A stretch of 64,000 nucleotides of DNA. It comes from Posidonia oceanica. Lineage: Eukaryota; Streptophyta; Magnoliopsida; Alismatales; Posidoniaceae. Shown in pieces: positions 21,182 to 33,038 of this stretch; within the stretch, counting starts at the first letter, position 1, and every line of letters begins with the position of its first letter. The stretch spans positions 54,526,001 to 54,590,000 of the forward strand of contig JAZBRS010000060.1 of assembly GCA_037176725.1 (NCBI GenBank), read 5' to 3'. The position numbers and the translations under genes were made by a program. Under the pieces are notes generated by a model that saw only the letters and a program-made list of their open reading frames with translations, made no database searches and was not told the DNA's origin.

Positions 21182-24077
21182 AATGGAAATGTCGGCTCTA
21201 ACCTTTTTTAGTTGGAAAGTGATATCAGCCTTGGGTTGGCCTTTTTTGGTGGTAGGAGCAGGGGTTTTGGCGGCAGGCTCTGATGTGGTAGGCACAAGGG
21301 GTTGGCCAGATGGTGGAGGTGCTACAGGTTGACCTGAGGGTGAAGGTATTGCAGGTTCTACGCGGCTAGGCCTAACTGCCGGTGCTGGGGGCTTGTAGAC
21401 CCTCCCCGATCGTGTCACTTCCGCACACATTTCTGTGGCGTAGCTGTAAGGTACGCGATGGGTGTCCCAGGTTAGGTTAATAACCACGGGAGCACGTGCT
21501 GCGAGCACAAGAGGGGCTGCCGGGGTGTTTGTTGGTTGAAGTGGAGATGGTCGAGGTTGTTGGGAGGGCAAAGTAGGTGGAGGCTGAGGTCTACCTAACA
21601 GGTGAACAGGGGATCCTAGCTGAGGCCTACCTGGGAGGTGTATAGGGGATCCCAGCTAAGGCCTACCTACTAGGTGTACAGGGGCTTGAGCTTGAGGAAG
21701 CATGGTGGGCGACGTGGAAGAGCACTCCAGCCTGGCACGCGGTCGGATCATATGAACGCCCGACTCAAAGCTGGCAACAGCCACGAGGTAATCAGAGACA
21801 GGAAAGGGCTCAAAAATATCATGAATGAGCTCAGAAGGGTCTGCCACAAACATAGTAGACCCGGAGGGGAAAAGAGAGTGGATTCTCGAGGTCCCTACGC
21901 CTCTCGGATAGGAGTGCTCCGATAGGGGCTGGCAGACAATGTTGGCAGGGGAAGATGCTGATGCTGATGCAAGGGGAAGTGTGGAAGTGGATGCCTCGTG
22001 CGTGTCGATCACAATCATTCCCGATTCGATCAAGTCCAGAATAGCATTCCGTAGGATGAAGCAATTATCCGTCGAATGCCCGACGTTTCGATAGAAATTG
22101 CAGAAAAGGTTCGCCTTATACCAATGCGGTAGTGGGTTTGGTGGCGAGCAAACCTTTGGAAAGCTTAGGAGCGACAGAACCTTAGGGAGAACGGCACTCA
22201 ACGGTTCCGCCAGTGGGGCAAACTTCCGCTTCTCTATGAGTGGCCGTCGCTGCCTTTGGTATTGTCCTTGCTGAACCGGTGCGGTAGGATAGACCGGTCG
22301 AGCGGTGGTTGTGATCTGTGGTGTGGGGTGTGCCCTAGGTGCTAGTGCGTAAACAATCTGAGCAGGGGCAGGCCGAGACGCCAGATGAACAGGCGCAGCA
22401 GGAGAGTCGACGTATGCAATAGCGGGTTTCGACGGGTCCTTCTTTCGGGGGCAGCTGTTGCTGCTATCGCAGTTGTTGTTAGTGGTGGTGCTGCTGCTAT
22501 TGCTTGCAGAGGCCTGCTTGGCGAACACAGAGAGTGTGGGGAAGTTGCCACTCCACAATGAACTCTCTATGCGAGCGCCAGCTCGGATCAATGCAACAAA
22601 GGTCGTGACGAGTTGGATGCTAAGTAGAGCCCCAGTAGATGGTTGCGCCCCTTTGATTAGGATCTTGATAGACTCCTCGACAGAGGTCTATCTCGAACCT
22701 GTGAAGCAAGGGTGCGCCAGCAGCCGACCTACACCCCGAACGGCTCGCTGAGATTCTGCTTGGTTGTGACCAGGTTTGCGGGCTTTGGGACCAAGTCAAG
22801 GTTGAAGGAGTATTGTTCCAAGAACGCCTGGCTTAGGTCGTTCCAGGTCTTGATGGCAGTCATGTCACTTGAGGGCCAGACCAGTTAGACTTTTTTGGAA
22901 CAGGCGGATCAGCAACCTCTCGTCAGCCTGAAGCTGGGCGAGATCACCGCAGTACGCCTTCAGATGGGCTGTGGGGCAACCCTTACCATTATATTTGTCA
23001 AAGTCTGGGATTTTGAACTTCGGTGGGAGTCCCGTCTTTGGGAAGTAGCAGAGGTCCCAGAACTGGTAGGACTTGTGGTCTGTACCCTGCACTAGACATA
23101 GTGCTTTCTCTAGAACATCCACCCTGTTATTGATGGGGTCTGGATTGGCTGCCGAAGGTGATGGGGCAGCAGGGGCAAAGACCACGTATGCCGATTGGGT
23201 CGCACCAAGGTGCTCCTCCGGATCCACCATCAAGTCGCCTGGTGATGCGACGTGATGGCCGGTGCACCTGTGCGCAGGTGTAGTATAAGAGGGAATGCAT
23301 GTTGGAGTCTGAACCTGATGCAAGGCGCAGATAAATTACATGATGTGCAGTGGGTGCAGAGTGCTAGAGCAACAGTGGCCACACCGGCGTGGTGCCAGGC
23401 GGTGGACCTGTGGGGTACTGCGCTCCAACCAGCCCAAAGGACTAGCCACCAAGTGGCAGAGGTGCATGCTATGCATAGTGTTGTGCGGATGTAGGAGGCA
23501 GGAATCATGCCCCCATCACTGGAACTGTGAGCAGGTGAGGCGATGGTCTATGCGAAAGCGCAGATGGAAATGCATGATATGCGAGAGCAGGCCACACAGG
23601 AACCTCGGGACCAGCAGGAATGAAAGAAGGGCAGACTGATAGAACCATGCCCTGCAGCCGCTGGGCAGTCTCCATTAGATGCTGATACTGCTCATCAGGC
23701 ATCCCGTTAGTGGGAATGCTGAGGTGCAGTGTCGGTGGGGGACCAAAGCCAAAAGGGACAGACTGTCCAAAAGATTGAAGTCCTACAGCAAGGGTCACTG
23801 CAGTAGAAGAGGAGTTGAGAGGGACATATCCCTGGGATAGTGGGGTCAAAGGCACCTCCGAAATGCGAGTGGCGGTCATCAAGATAGACTCGGCGATCGG
23901 ATCCGGAGGGGCGTAGGTCTGCTAATGCCTCGGAACAAACTGCGGTGCCCTAGGCGACAGAGGGGGAAACCCTAGTGTCACAAGGGGCATAGAGGGAGTG
24001 GAAGTGGGAGTCGGAGGGATTGAAGCGGAAACCGCCTCCGAAGCAAGGGTAAGCAGGGGTTCAATGGTGCGCTGGGC
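21182..24077 (-). pseudogene. E2 gag, 5'-truncated
   Basis: Structural capsid/nucleocapsid region. N-terminal Pro/Ser-rich segment (VPLTPLSQGYV, EQYQHLMETAQRLQGM), then the gag core (INNRVDVLEKALCLVQGTD, PPKFKIPDFDKYNGKGCPTAHLKAY, ERLLIRLFQKSLTGLALK) with a 14-base deletion near 22870 relative to C, then EQYSFNLDLVPK, a knuckle FCNFYRNVGHSTDNC, and a Pro-rich tail with repeats of HLLGRPQLGSP type. A frameshift lies at 23324-23504. The initiator ATG is gone: the first gag bases (complement of CCAGCGCACC) abut LTR sequence at 24075-24077. Confidence 0.85.
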
Positions 24078-26685
24078 AAAATATTGGCAAATGAATGCCG
24101 ATTTATATACGCCCTAAGGTGGTATGCAAGATGCAATTTATAAACCATTGCAAAGCTTAGGAAACCTTGTTTAAATGCAAACATGTGAAGTCAAATCATT
24201 GCAAGAGGCAATGAAATACTAGGGGAATAAACTGAAAGCAAAGCGCCAGAGAAAGCAATGCGGGAAACGATGCGAGGGGTGGTGTGGCACTCTGTCTGGA
24301 TCAAGGTTGGGTCATCGGTCATGCAGGCATCTCTGTTGGTCACCTGTGAGACCGGCGGCTGAGCAGCTCCCCACATAGTAGCGGCAGCGGCCACGAACGA
24401 GGCGAAAACGATACAGAAAAGGAAAAAGGAAAACTCGAAAATTAGTGATGGCCAACTAGGAAACAGAATCTGCATGCAAATCGAATCAGAAACCAAAGCG
24501 GGGTGTTGGAAAACTGGAGCTAGCCAACTACTCAGGCTGCTAGTTGGGTCGCCAGTCAGGGCAGCAACCAGCCTAGCCGCTGCACAGAGGGGCGTCGGGG
24601 CTAGTCGCCGTTACACCAGGCGGCTCAACTACGGGCAATCCTCCCGAGCAGTGGCCTTCATTGCCAGAGATGGGCAACATAAGCATAGCAAAACTCAAAG
24701 TAAACATCGCGGAGCTAAGCATGGCTCAACGCGAAAGAAAAAGCATGCATCAGATTGAAAAATGGTTGCATGAGTCCTGAGATACGAGGGCAGGAAGTTG
24801 GCCAGAGAACTGCCTGGAGTTGTAATCGAGTCGCCGGTCTAGCCGGCGACAGGCCTGCAACTTCAGTTGTTCAAACCACCAACTTTGCAGCCAGATCTAG
24901 AACTCACAAGGTATCGAAACACAGATCCAAATAGATAAACATATAGAGCATTCATCCATGAGTAGATAGGAACAAAAATTGCAAGAAATAGATAGGTGAG
25001 TCACAAGATATCATGGCTGGAAGTTGGCCGGAGGACTGTCCTGAGTTGCAGGTCAGTCGCCTATTAAACAGGCGGCTGGACTGCAAACCAGGTGTCCCGC
25101 ACAGCCAACTTTCTGGCCAGGTCTTGGACTCACGACCAAGCAAGATGATAAACTAATTAAGTAGATGTATAGAGCAATAAATAGAGAATAAGAGCATGCT
25201 TTCAACAAGTAAAATGGGACTTCGAGGTGGCCAGGGCAACACCGCAAAGTCTAACCGGCAGGCTGGCTGAGCTGCAGGTCAGTTGCCTACTGAGCAGGTG
25301 CCTGACCTAGTAGTCTGATGATCGGACTTCAAAGCTAGAATTTGCCACGATGGCGAAGCCCAAAAATCCGACGACGGTCGTGGAAGCTTGCTGACGCTTC
25401 TAGGAATCGAACCACGCCTTCGGCGTGGAAAATGGTGGACCGAGGCAGTCCACCCACCACCGCCCCTTTCGGCCGCCGTCCTCCACCGAGGTCCAGCCAC
25501 ATGTGTGGCCTAGCGCATGGGAAGGAGGCTGGGAAGCCTTTGGGCGCGGAGGAGGAAGTGGGAATGCATCCCGGAGCCAAGGGGAGAGGCGCGTGGCTCT
25601 GTCCCACCCTCACCAGCGCATCACCGGAGGTGACAAACGGCCAAGGCCGTTGGGTCGGCCAAGGTCATGGGGGGAGGAGAAAACTATCTAGGAGAGGAGG
25701 GGAGAGGTCCGAGAAGGTTCCCAGACCTTGGATGGGCAATGCAACTAGGTACCAACCTGTTTCGAGGTTGCCAGAGGTGGCGAGCTTGATGCCGAGGTCC
25801 TCGCCGAAGTTGGGGAAGACGAAGTGGAGCGGCGTGGCGAAGGCATAGGAAGGCCTGGGAGGAGTTGGGATCGCACTGGGGGAAGTTGGGGTAGCTCTCT
25901 AGTTTCTCACTCGCACTTTCAAAGGCAAGGGAGAAGGAGGGGAAGCTTGGAAAGTTTGAACGGTGGTTGGGTTCGACGGCCAAGAAAGGGTTTTGTTTGA
26001 TGGGTTCCACTGCGCCCAAGGGAGAGGTGGCTGACAAACGCAGCGGTGGTGTCAGTGAGGGCATATGAGGAGGTTTGGAGGCCAAGGAAGTTAGTGTCCT
26101 AGGGCTTGGGGCCGATGAACAGCGCCGGTGCCAGGGGTGATGGACGACCGTTTGTGAGTGGTTGTGAGAGTGGGGTGGCCGCCGGCGAAGAGGTGACCGG
26201 TGGCAGGGAATAAGTGGCGCTTGTCGCGTAGCGCGTGGGGGTAGTGAGGTATTAAGTGGAGAGAGGACGGCTGTGACAGGTGGAGGAGATTGGCAACGGT
26301 TGCCGCGGGGAAGCTTGGGAGATCTACAGATTTACAATCGAGTCGCTGAGGCATGTGGCGCCTGACTTAGTCGCCCCCATTGTTGGCAATAGGAATCAGT
26401 CGCCTGTGCAACTGGCGACTGGACGTGTAAACCATTGACTTGGGCTACTAATGGGCTAGGCTTAGGTTAGGTACTTAGGTCATGTTTTATGAAGTGGATT
26501 TGGGCTTATTTGGGTTGGATTTAGGGCTAGAAATGGGATTGGGTTTTGAAGTGGATTTTGAGTTAGGTTTGGGAAATGAAATTGGATTGTTTTGGGTAGG
26601 GTTTTGGGATGGATTCGCCGCGCCATCTTCTGAGCCAACTTCCAGGAATTCTCCAACAAAAGCCTGTCAAAATGGGGTGTCTACA
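24075..26685 (-). repeat. E2 5' LTR, truncated at its U5 end
   Basis: Aligns with 8096-10680 of the 3' LTR but lacks the last 389 bases (equivalent of 7707-8095). The join to gag shares GGC with both parents, a microhomology deletion. Has the splice donor AACAG|GTTGG at 25757/25756 and perfect hairpins GTCGCCGG-TCTAG-CCGGCGAC (24830-24850) and CAGTCGCC-N9-GGCGACTG (26397-26421). Confidence 0.9.
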
Positions 26686-26690
26686 CCTTC
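26686..26690. repeat. Right target-site duplication of E2 (CCTTC)
   Basis: Identical to 7702-7706; starts E1 sequence again, with the E1 reading frame resuming. Confidence 0.93.
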
Positions 26691-27718
26691 TTCTTGTGAA
26701 ATAGCCTGAGCTTAGCCCACTTGTCCCTTAGCTCGACCATAGATACTATGTTCTTGCCCCTTTCGGTGCTGGTCGGCTTTTATCGCACACTGAACTGGTG
26801 CGGCAGGTATATCACATTGGCCTCTACCTCTTAGCCTGGTATGTCCCCTGCTATCTTGATAATTTTCCCATTGTGAGGGAATTTTAGACATTGGTGCCTG
26901 GCGGATGATACTCCTCTTAGACTATCGAGCCACTGCCTCCCCAGGATGATCTGATATGGGACGTTCATATCTATGATGATTAGGTTTGTTAGAACCTAGG
27001 TTGGTCCTATCCCAATCTTTGCGGTCCATTTACCGTGTGCTTTTCTTTTACTGTCATCATATCCGGCAATCGTCATATCAATGGGGGTCAAGGAGGCCTC
27101 ATTCATGCCCAAGGCTCGTATTGTGTTTAGAGAGCAAATGTTCATCAATGCACTAGTGTCTATAAGCACTTCAGAAATTAAATGATAGTTTATAGAAATA
27201 GTTATATTTAATGGTGCCTTTCTCCTCTCTATTGGTGCCAACTCGCTATCAGCAAATGTAATGATAGGTTCAATAAAGGCTACTGTAGCTATAACATGGA
27301 GTTCCTCTGCTGGCATATCTGGAGCGACTTGGGTCTTCTCTAGCACTTCTTGCAAAGCCTTCCGATGTTGGATCGAGCTGTTTATGAGATCATAAATTGA
27401 GATCCTGGCTTGTGTCTTCTTTAATTGCTCCAGGATGTCATATTCTGCTGGCTCAGGTCCTTCTTGAGGTTTGACTGGCTCTACTTGCTCTACTGGTGGC
27501 ATGATTCGATTTGATAGCCTCCCTCCTCTGGTGCTGGGTGCAGCAGTCTCATTTTCTGTGCTCCGGCTACCTGATGCTCCCTTCTTGTATGGCCAAGCGA
27601 AGATGGGCTCCTTTTGTACAGGTCCACCAAGCTCAAGTAGCTTTGTGGCTCTAGCTAGCTGCTCTGTTGGCACTTGGAAGATTGGGGATGACAGAGTAGT
27701 AGTGCTCCGAAATACCAA
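26691..27718 (-). pseudogene. E1 second protease-like domain (DTSA)
   Basis: Downstream of a first protease in the same frame. Reads LISEVLIDTSALMNICSLNTIRALGM, with DTSA in place of DTGA, then a TAG near 26995 and NLIIIDMNVPYQIILGRQWLDSLRG...CLKFPHNGKI, the second retropepsin block (hhLGRxWL). TAA and TAA/TGA-type stops follow before the conserved ELRDKWAKLRLFHKKK next to the E2 insertion. The N-terminal half (LEQLKKTQARISIYDLINSS) parallels SQLKKVKADISIWDLIHTS of C. By position and flanks this is the counterpart of the single E2/C protease. Confidence 0.75.
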
Positions 27719-27832
27719 AGTTTTGAGGGCTAGTAACTGACTTGATGGTGGCCTAGTTGTTCTGAAGATTGGGGAAACCGATGGTGACAGCGGCTTGGGA
27801 GCCCACAGTGATGATTTTCTCCACGGCAGATG

Positions 27833-28336
27833 TTACGATTCCTCCTTTCCCCGAAAGGTTGCAATTTGTGGCTTAGGTATTTTGAATGTGCATAGAATCC
27901 CCAGACGATTAGCAGGAATGCTAATGATCGCTCCTTCGTGTTTAAACTTTAGCAATTGGTGAACTGGAGATGCCACAGCCCCGACCTCTGCTAGCCAAGA
28001 TCTCCTGAGGATGAGGGGTTCTAGGACTTCCTCTTTCATAATGATCACCGAAGTGATACTGGTCAAAGGACCAACTGTGATTTCCATAGGTATTGTCCCC
28101 AGTGCCAATTTTTCGTTCTGGTCAAACCCGATGCACATGAAGGGGGTTTTGTCTAGCTCATCTTCATTGAGCCCTAAGCTCTGGAGTGTGGAGAGAGAAC
28201 TGAGGCTTCGGCTTGCTCCAGTGTCGACTAATACTCCTTGCAGTACATCGTCATTGATGCCCACTATGATGATAAGCGGCAGCTCTTGCTTATGTAGAGG
28301 CAGAAGCTCAAAATCTTTGAAGATGATATTTTCTTG
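27833..28336 (-). pseudogene. E1 first protease domain (DTGA)
   Basis: Canonical active site: GVLVDTGASRSLSSLSTLQSLGL, then PMEITVGPLTSITSVIIM and the second block EPLILRRSWLAEVGAVASPVHQLLKFKHEG. Open for 143 codons, preceded by FEQENIIFKDFELLPLHKQELPLIIIVG after a stop near 28344. It sits about 180 codons N-terminal of the second, DTSA-type protease and has no counterpart in E2 or C. It may be a duplicate, or a specialised pepsin-like fold without the same role. Confidence 0.78.
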
Positions 28337-28344
28337 TTCAAATC

Positions 28345-30533
28345 ATTGATTGGCTTTTTGAACTTTGGTAAGAGTGCTTTCTTCCTCTATATTATCCTGT
28401 GGTCCCTTCACTACTGCTATGAGGTTGAATTGGCTAAGGAGATCTTCCATTGTTAGCCCCTCGTCTACCTCACTGTCCCAGTCATCATCTGAGATTATCT
28501 CCCCATTGTCAGCTTGGCTGCCCCAGTCTACTTCCGACATTGCAGGGTCGTCCCTGTCTTTTGTTGTTAATGGATTAGGGAGCTGCTCGTCATGAATGCC
28601 ATGATTTGATGCTTAGGGAGGGGATCATTGTAGATCTACTGAGACGTCCCCGTCTGTTCCCTCTATTTGGCTCTCTTTACTAAGACATCCCACTAGAATA
28701 CATCAGTATCTCCAACAACCGTCATTGTTGTGACCATGTCTCTTGTGGAACGGACAGTATTTGCTTTGGTCACTATGCAGCATTTCTGGCCTGGCTGGTG
28801 GAAGTTCGATTGCTTTTGCATCTTCCAGCTCTATGAACATGTCTGTCAAGGTGACGAGTAAAGGAGGGTACGATCCCGCTTTCCCCCTTTGGGCGGCAAT
28901 AGTTGTGGAGGGGGAACATTGTGATAATTGCCCCTGTTCCCATTATTGTTGCGGGGATTTTCGGTGTTGGTTTGGCCATTTTGATTGCCCCTATTCCATT
29001 GTGGCCGGGGAGCATTCCATATAGGGCGGATTTGCTGCTAAAGAGGATTATTCCATGTTTGCTGTTGCTGAGGAGAATTCCATGTCTACTGTTGCTGAGG
29101 AGGAGGGAAGCTCCATGTTTGCTGTTGAGGAGGAGGGTGGCTCCATGTCTGCTGTTGAGGAGGAGGGTGGCTCCATGTTTACTGTTGCTGAGGAGGGCGG
29201 CTCCATGTTTATTGCTGTGAAGCTAGTATGGTCCTTTGCTCGGATGGCCTTGGAGCGGAACTCATCTTGTTGATAGTTCCAGTCACGCCCTCTACTATCT
29301 ATGTTTTCCAGCTCTTCTTGGGCTCCTCCATGAATTCATGCAGATTTTCTTTAACGGAGGCCGCCACATCATATAGAGTTGTTACATTAGGACAATAGGC
29401 ATTCACAAGTCCCTTCTTCATCAGTCCAGTGGTATTTGCAATAAGGGTCTGGACCACTTGTCTTTTTGGAACGGTCCAGCCTAATCTGGCTGCCATTTCC
29501 CACCATCTGTTGGCGAATGCTACCCAGCTCTCGCCTTGCTTCATGATCTCTTTGCTCAGGTCGTGGAAGGTCGGCTTAGGATCTATCTCGTATTGGTATT
29601 TAGTGAGGAAGCTCTCTCTGATTTTATCAAAGCTACTAAGGTCTTCCTTGGAGAGAGTGAGAAACCAATCCATGGGCTCTCCTTCAAGTGAGTAAAAAAC
29701 AAGTGTACGACAAGCCCCAAGTTATGGAAGTAGGGGGCTGACTCCATTTGGAACCGCACTAGGTGACTGAGTGGGTTGGTGGTTCCGTCGAACATGGGAA
29801 TCTTCAGGTATTTGAAGCCTGAGGGGAGTCTGAACAACAAAAACCGCCTCATATCAAAGTTTGCCGGAGCTTGGGTATGTACCCCGAATGCGCTGAGCAT
29901 TTTTCTCATCTCCTCTAAATTTGTTATCCCGACTGATGGGGTCGGGATATGTGAGTTGAGGGATTGATGGTTCTGCTGCTGATGAGGATAGCTATTGCAG
30001 AAGTATTGAGGCGCGATCGGCTCGTGTCGCGGAAGAGATATCTAGTGATAGTAATAATCCGGTTGAGGCTGATTGCCCGCCGTCGGTGCTTGGAGATGCT
30101 GTTCTTGGTGCCCATAGGGTAGATAGACTCTTTCCCTGTATTCACCATGTGGCATGTGATTTTGTTCCTGAATCAAGGGGTTTGCCCTTGATTTATAAGC
30201 TCCATTGAGTGCTGTACCATGTCCTGGGTGGTTCGTGTTTGACGGTGGGTTGCCATACTGTCCCTGGTATAGTTCGTCAGGTGTATGGTCCGCAACTAGC
30301 CTTCGTTGTCTTTCACTGAGGTAGGGTGGCTACTGGAGATCGTTCTGACATGGCCCCGTGGGGGCTGATGTCTCTTCATTTAAGAACTGATACATGGCTC
30401 TATACTAGATTGAGTCTGGATCCAAGGCTTCTCCAGTGGTCGGATGATAGATTATAGGCTCTTCTCCCGATGTACTTGCCAAGTCTGACCTCTCTCTTTC
30501 TGGTAATTCAGCTCCAGAGAATTGGTTCATCAT
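28345..30533 (-). pseudogene. E1 gag
   Basis: Starts at the ATGATG at 30533 (MMNQFSGAELPERERSD). N-terminal Gln/Pro/Tyr-rich region with TAGs at Gln positions (DPDSI-stop-YRAMYQ, NDLQ-stop-PPYLSE, YYH-stop-ISLPR). Core: FKYLKIPMFDGTTNPLSHLVRFQ, then after an indel in a T run near 29690 MDWFLTLSKEDLSSFDKIRESFLTKYQYEIDPKP and ESWVAFANRWWEMAARL, the retrotransposon gag fold. Next a 30-base repeat encoding QQQTWSHPPP units and the knuckle YCPFHKRHGHNNDGC, then an acidic tail (DDDWDSEVDEG). Several frame changes; about 700 codons. Confidence 0.83.
29053..29225 (-). repeat. 30-base repeat in E1 gag encoding QQQTWSHPPP
   Basis: CTCCATGTTT-type starts at 29111, 29141, 29171 and 29201 show a 30-base period; less regular copies precede. 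On the minus strand each encodes QQQTWS(H/R/F)PPP. The period is a multiple of three, so copy number can change without frame loss. Confidence 0.8.
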
Positions 30534-32083
30534 TGTAGCTATTCAGATAATGAGATGAAATTGGCTTTAGGGCATAATACGCCTCACAATGCAGCGTATA
30601 ATGTTGGACGCAGATTTTGCAGCGTTCAACGCCTTCAGTTGTATTCCTCTGTTCTTTTCTGCTTTCTTCCTTCTTGTTTTTCTTTCTCTCTTTTTGCCTC
30701 TCTTTTTGCCTCTCTTTTTTTTTCTCTTCCTCTCTTTTTCCTCTCTGTTTTTTTCTCTACTTTTTTCTTCTTCTTTTTTTTTTATTTTTCTTTTCTCTTT
30801 TTATATAAATGGAGGATTACAAGTACTTACAATGGAGAAAGGAAAATTACAGGAACTTTTGGAACTTGATACAGGTTCCTAAAAAAAAGTAAAACAGAAT
30901 TGAAAAACTGACTGTCACTATTTTGGTTTGTGAAATGTTTTCTCCTGCCAATCAATCACAGAAGAGCTAAAAAAAAACAGCCAAGCAGAAAATGCGTTAG
31001 ATGCGGGATCTGCTACATACAACGTTAAACGTAGATATCTCGGCGTCTAACACCTTGTTTACGGGAAAACTGCACAGAAACACTTTCAAACAGCGATTAA
31101 AGTTTTAATTTCCATTTTTACTTTGAGTTAGTGTTTTAAACCTGCATAGCTCTCAGGATTCCTTAAGGCTTAGGTATGGTTTCTTTTTTTTGGGATTTCT
31201 AAGGCTCCTCACAAAATAGGTGAAAATTTCTTTCTTTTTTTTTCTTTTTTTTTTTGTACTGCCCCCTACCTCAACTCCTGAGGGTGTTAGGGGGAGCCCA
31301 AATACACTTAGGTCTCTACCCCATAGAGGTAGAGCCCAACATACTCAGGATTGATCAGGTCCCTCACGTATCAATCACAACAACAATCAAATTCAACAAT
31401 CCACCGAAGGGGGGGAGGAATATAAATCAAAACTTGAGGTTCTAATTAACTTTCACAAAAGGCCAAGGAAGGAGGGACCCTTGTGAAAGAAAATGACATA
31501 GAAATACCTTTTCTAGGCCCTTCGCAATAGAGGTGCTCGGGACCTAAATGGTTATTTGTATAACTCAAGAGATGACACAAAGAAACAAGTTCCCAATAAA
31601 GGTCATGCAAGTCATAGAGAAAATTCAATTTTTATTTGTTTTTTTTTTTAACGCGCCCAAGAGAAACTGAAGTTCTGGTCCCTATGGCGAAGCCGATCAC
31701 CTCACACCTCAGCCCTTGGACCAGTTATAACAGGAAAACAAAGAAAAAATTGATACCAAAAAAGGTCTCTGTTCAGTAGTCGTTAGACACGTATACTGGA
31801 GTGTCCAATGTTAGATGCACCAGATCACGTGTATAACGTACTGACAGTGTTTTTTCAGAAAAACAGTGGCTTTTACAGATCACCCCCACGCCCGAGAATC
31901 TCAGTTATTTTGACGTAAAAACAAACAGGAAAAAGATCACGGCGCCTCAAAACACTATGAGAAATTTCACCGCTTCTTTAAAACTTAAGAAAACTAAGAA
32001 ACAAAAAAAAAACTAGGAATGTCAATAATAAGGAGGAAGAAGAAAGAAGAGCTTACTCACCTTGCACGGGGGCACTTTTAGCC
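30534..32083 (-). other. E1 leader between PBS and gag
   Basis: No gene. Has a strong splice donor GTGCAAG|GTGAGTAAG at 32061/32060 just downstream of the PBS, a CT/T-rich block at 30650-30815 (chance poly-Phe ORFs on the plus strand), and GTTGGACGC/GCGTTCAAC inverted repeats at 30604-30637. The acceptor for the donor is unclear; ATCTGAATAG next to gag is one candidate. Confidence 0.55.
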
Positions 32084-32101
32084 ATCCCACCATGATCGCC
32101 A
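32084..32101 (-). other. E1 primer-binding site (candidate)
   Basis: TGGCGATCATGGTGGGAT three bases inside the inferred LTR end. Shares TGGCGA with the TGGCGACTCTGCTGGGGA of C and A, but the rest differs, partly by C-to-T. It gives the E1 LTR boundary at 32105. Confidence 0.5.
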
Positions 32102-32938
32102 GACTGCGGAATGTGGAAAAAAAATCGAGAACGAGGGGTTCTATCTTGCTTTGGTCGCTTCGACCGTAGTTGGCATTGCCTACCCCTGTTCTACTTGGTG
32201 CACAGTTTTTTAGCTTGTGAGGTGGTGAGAAGAAGCTCTGGTTCTTTTGTTCTCGTTACCTCACTTTTCCCGGCGCCTTTCCATGTATCCAACTCCATCA
32301 CTCCATAAGAGACGGAATCATTGTGATCGCCACTCTAGGTTCGCTTTTGCCAGCCCTTGAGACGCCTTGGGAGATGTGAGGTGTGGGTTCTGCTATCTTG
32401 GGACAACGCCGGCGCTACCCAAGGGTGCCCGTGCTTGGTGAATCTCTTCTTCTTCTTCCTCCTCCTTATAAGACAGATGTTAACAAAATAAACAAAAATA
32501 GCACATATATGGATTAATACGGCATAGTATTTTATTCAGAATATGCATAACAAAACATGAATATACGTGGAAAAGAAACTCACCCAAGGGATTTGATCCC
32601 CCCGGTTGCAACTAATGTAAATGATTATACTATCCTATTCTATGTAATCAAAATATTATATGAAGAAAGGAAATGAAAGAAACTACAATAAAGGGTCCCT
32701 TTTTAATTCATGCACATAGTGCCCTGCGGATTGACATGATGTTACTGTCAATAAAGGAAGACTAAACTTTTCTTAGAACTCTCTCAAGGATTGATTTCTC
32801 TCCACTATTTTTCTCTGAAATTCGTGGTCTCAAATCTCAAAAATCTGTCCTAAATTCCTCCCAAAATTCGTTCCTCTCAAATTCTCATGAACCACTTACT
32901 CAATTTTTCCGTCCCTTCACCTAGTGGGGGTACCCTTG

Positions 32939-32946
32939 CTTTTATA
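32939..32946 (-). promoter_or_regulatory. TATA box of E1 LTR
   Basis: CTATAAAAGC on the minus strand, about 560 bases after the LTR start; transcription of E1 RNA would begin near 32910. Inferred from motif and position. Confidence 0.55.
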
Positions 32947-33038
32947 GATGCAGAGGAGGAACAAAAAAGGCATGGCAAGACCAGCTCAACAAAGTTTCTA
33001 ATTCAGGGATATTATACGCTGGAAAACCAGCATACAAC

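Larger units (their letters stand above)
7707..26685 (-). mobile_element. E2, complete-ended Tat-lineage element, 18,979 bases
   Basis: Bounded by TGTAGTAATC at 7707 (complement of the LTR end GATTACTACA) and by the complement of TGTAGACACCCCATTTTGAC ending at 26685, with perfect CCTTC duplications. Order on the minus strand: truncated 5' LTR (26685-24075), gag, protease, G-patch, Ala/Ser-rich spacer, RT, gRNH, aRNH, integrase, DUF7745-like ORF, hairpin arrays, polypurine tract, 3' LTR (10680-7707). Gag-pro-pol was one long frame. The 5' deletion removes U5, PBS, leader and gag ATG, so the copy cannot be a functional template. Confidence 0.95.

Noticed and set aside
30522..30882. Poly-Phe/Ser/Leu ORFs in three frames
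   Set aside because: They come from a CT/T-rich tract in E1's leader; gag lies on the opposite strand and explains the neighbourhood.
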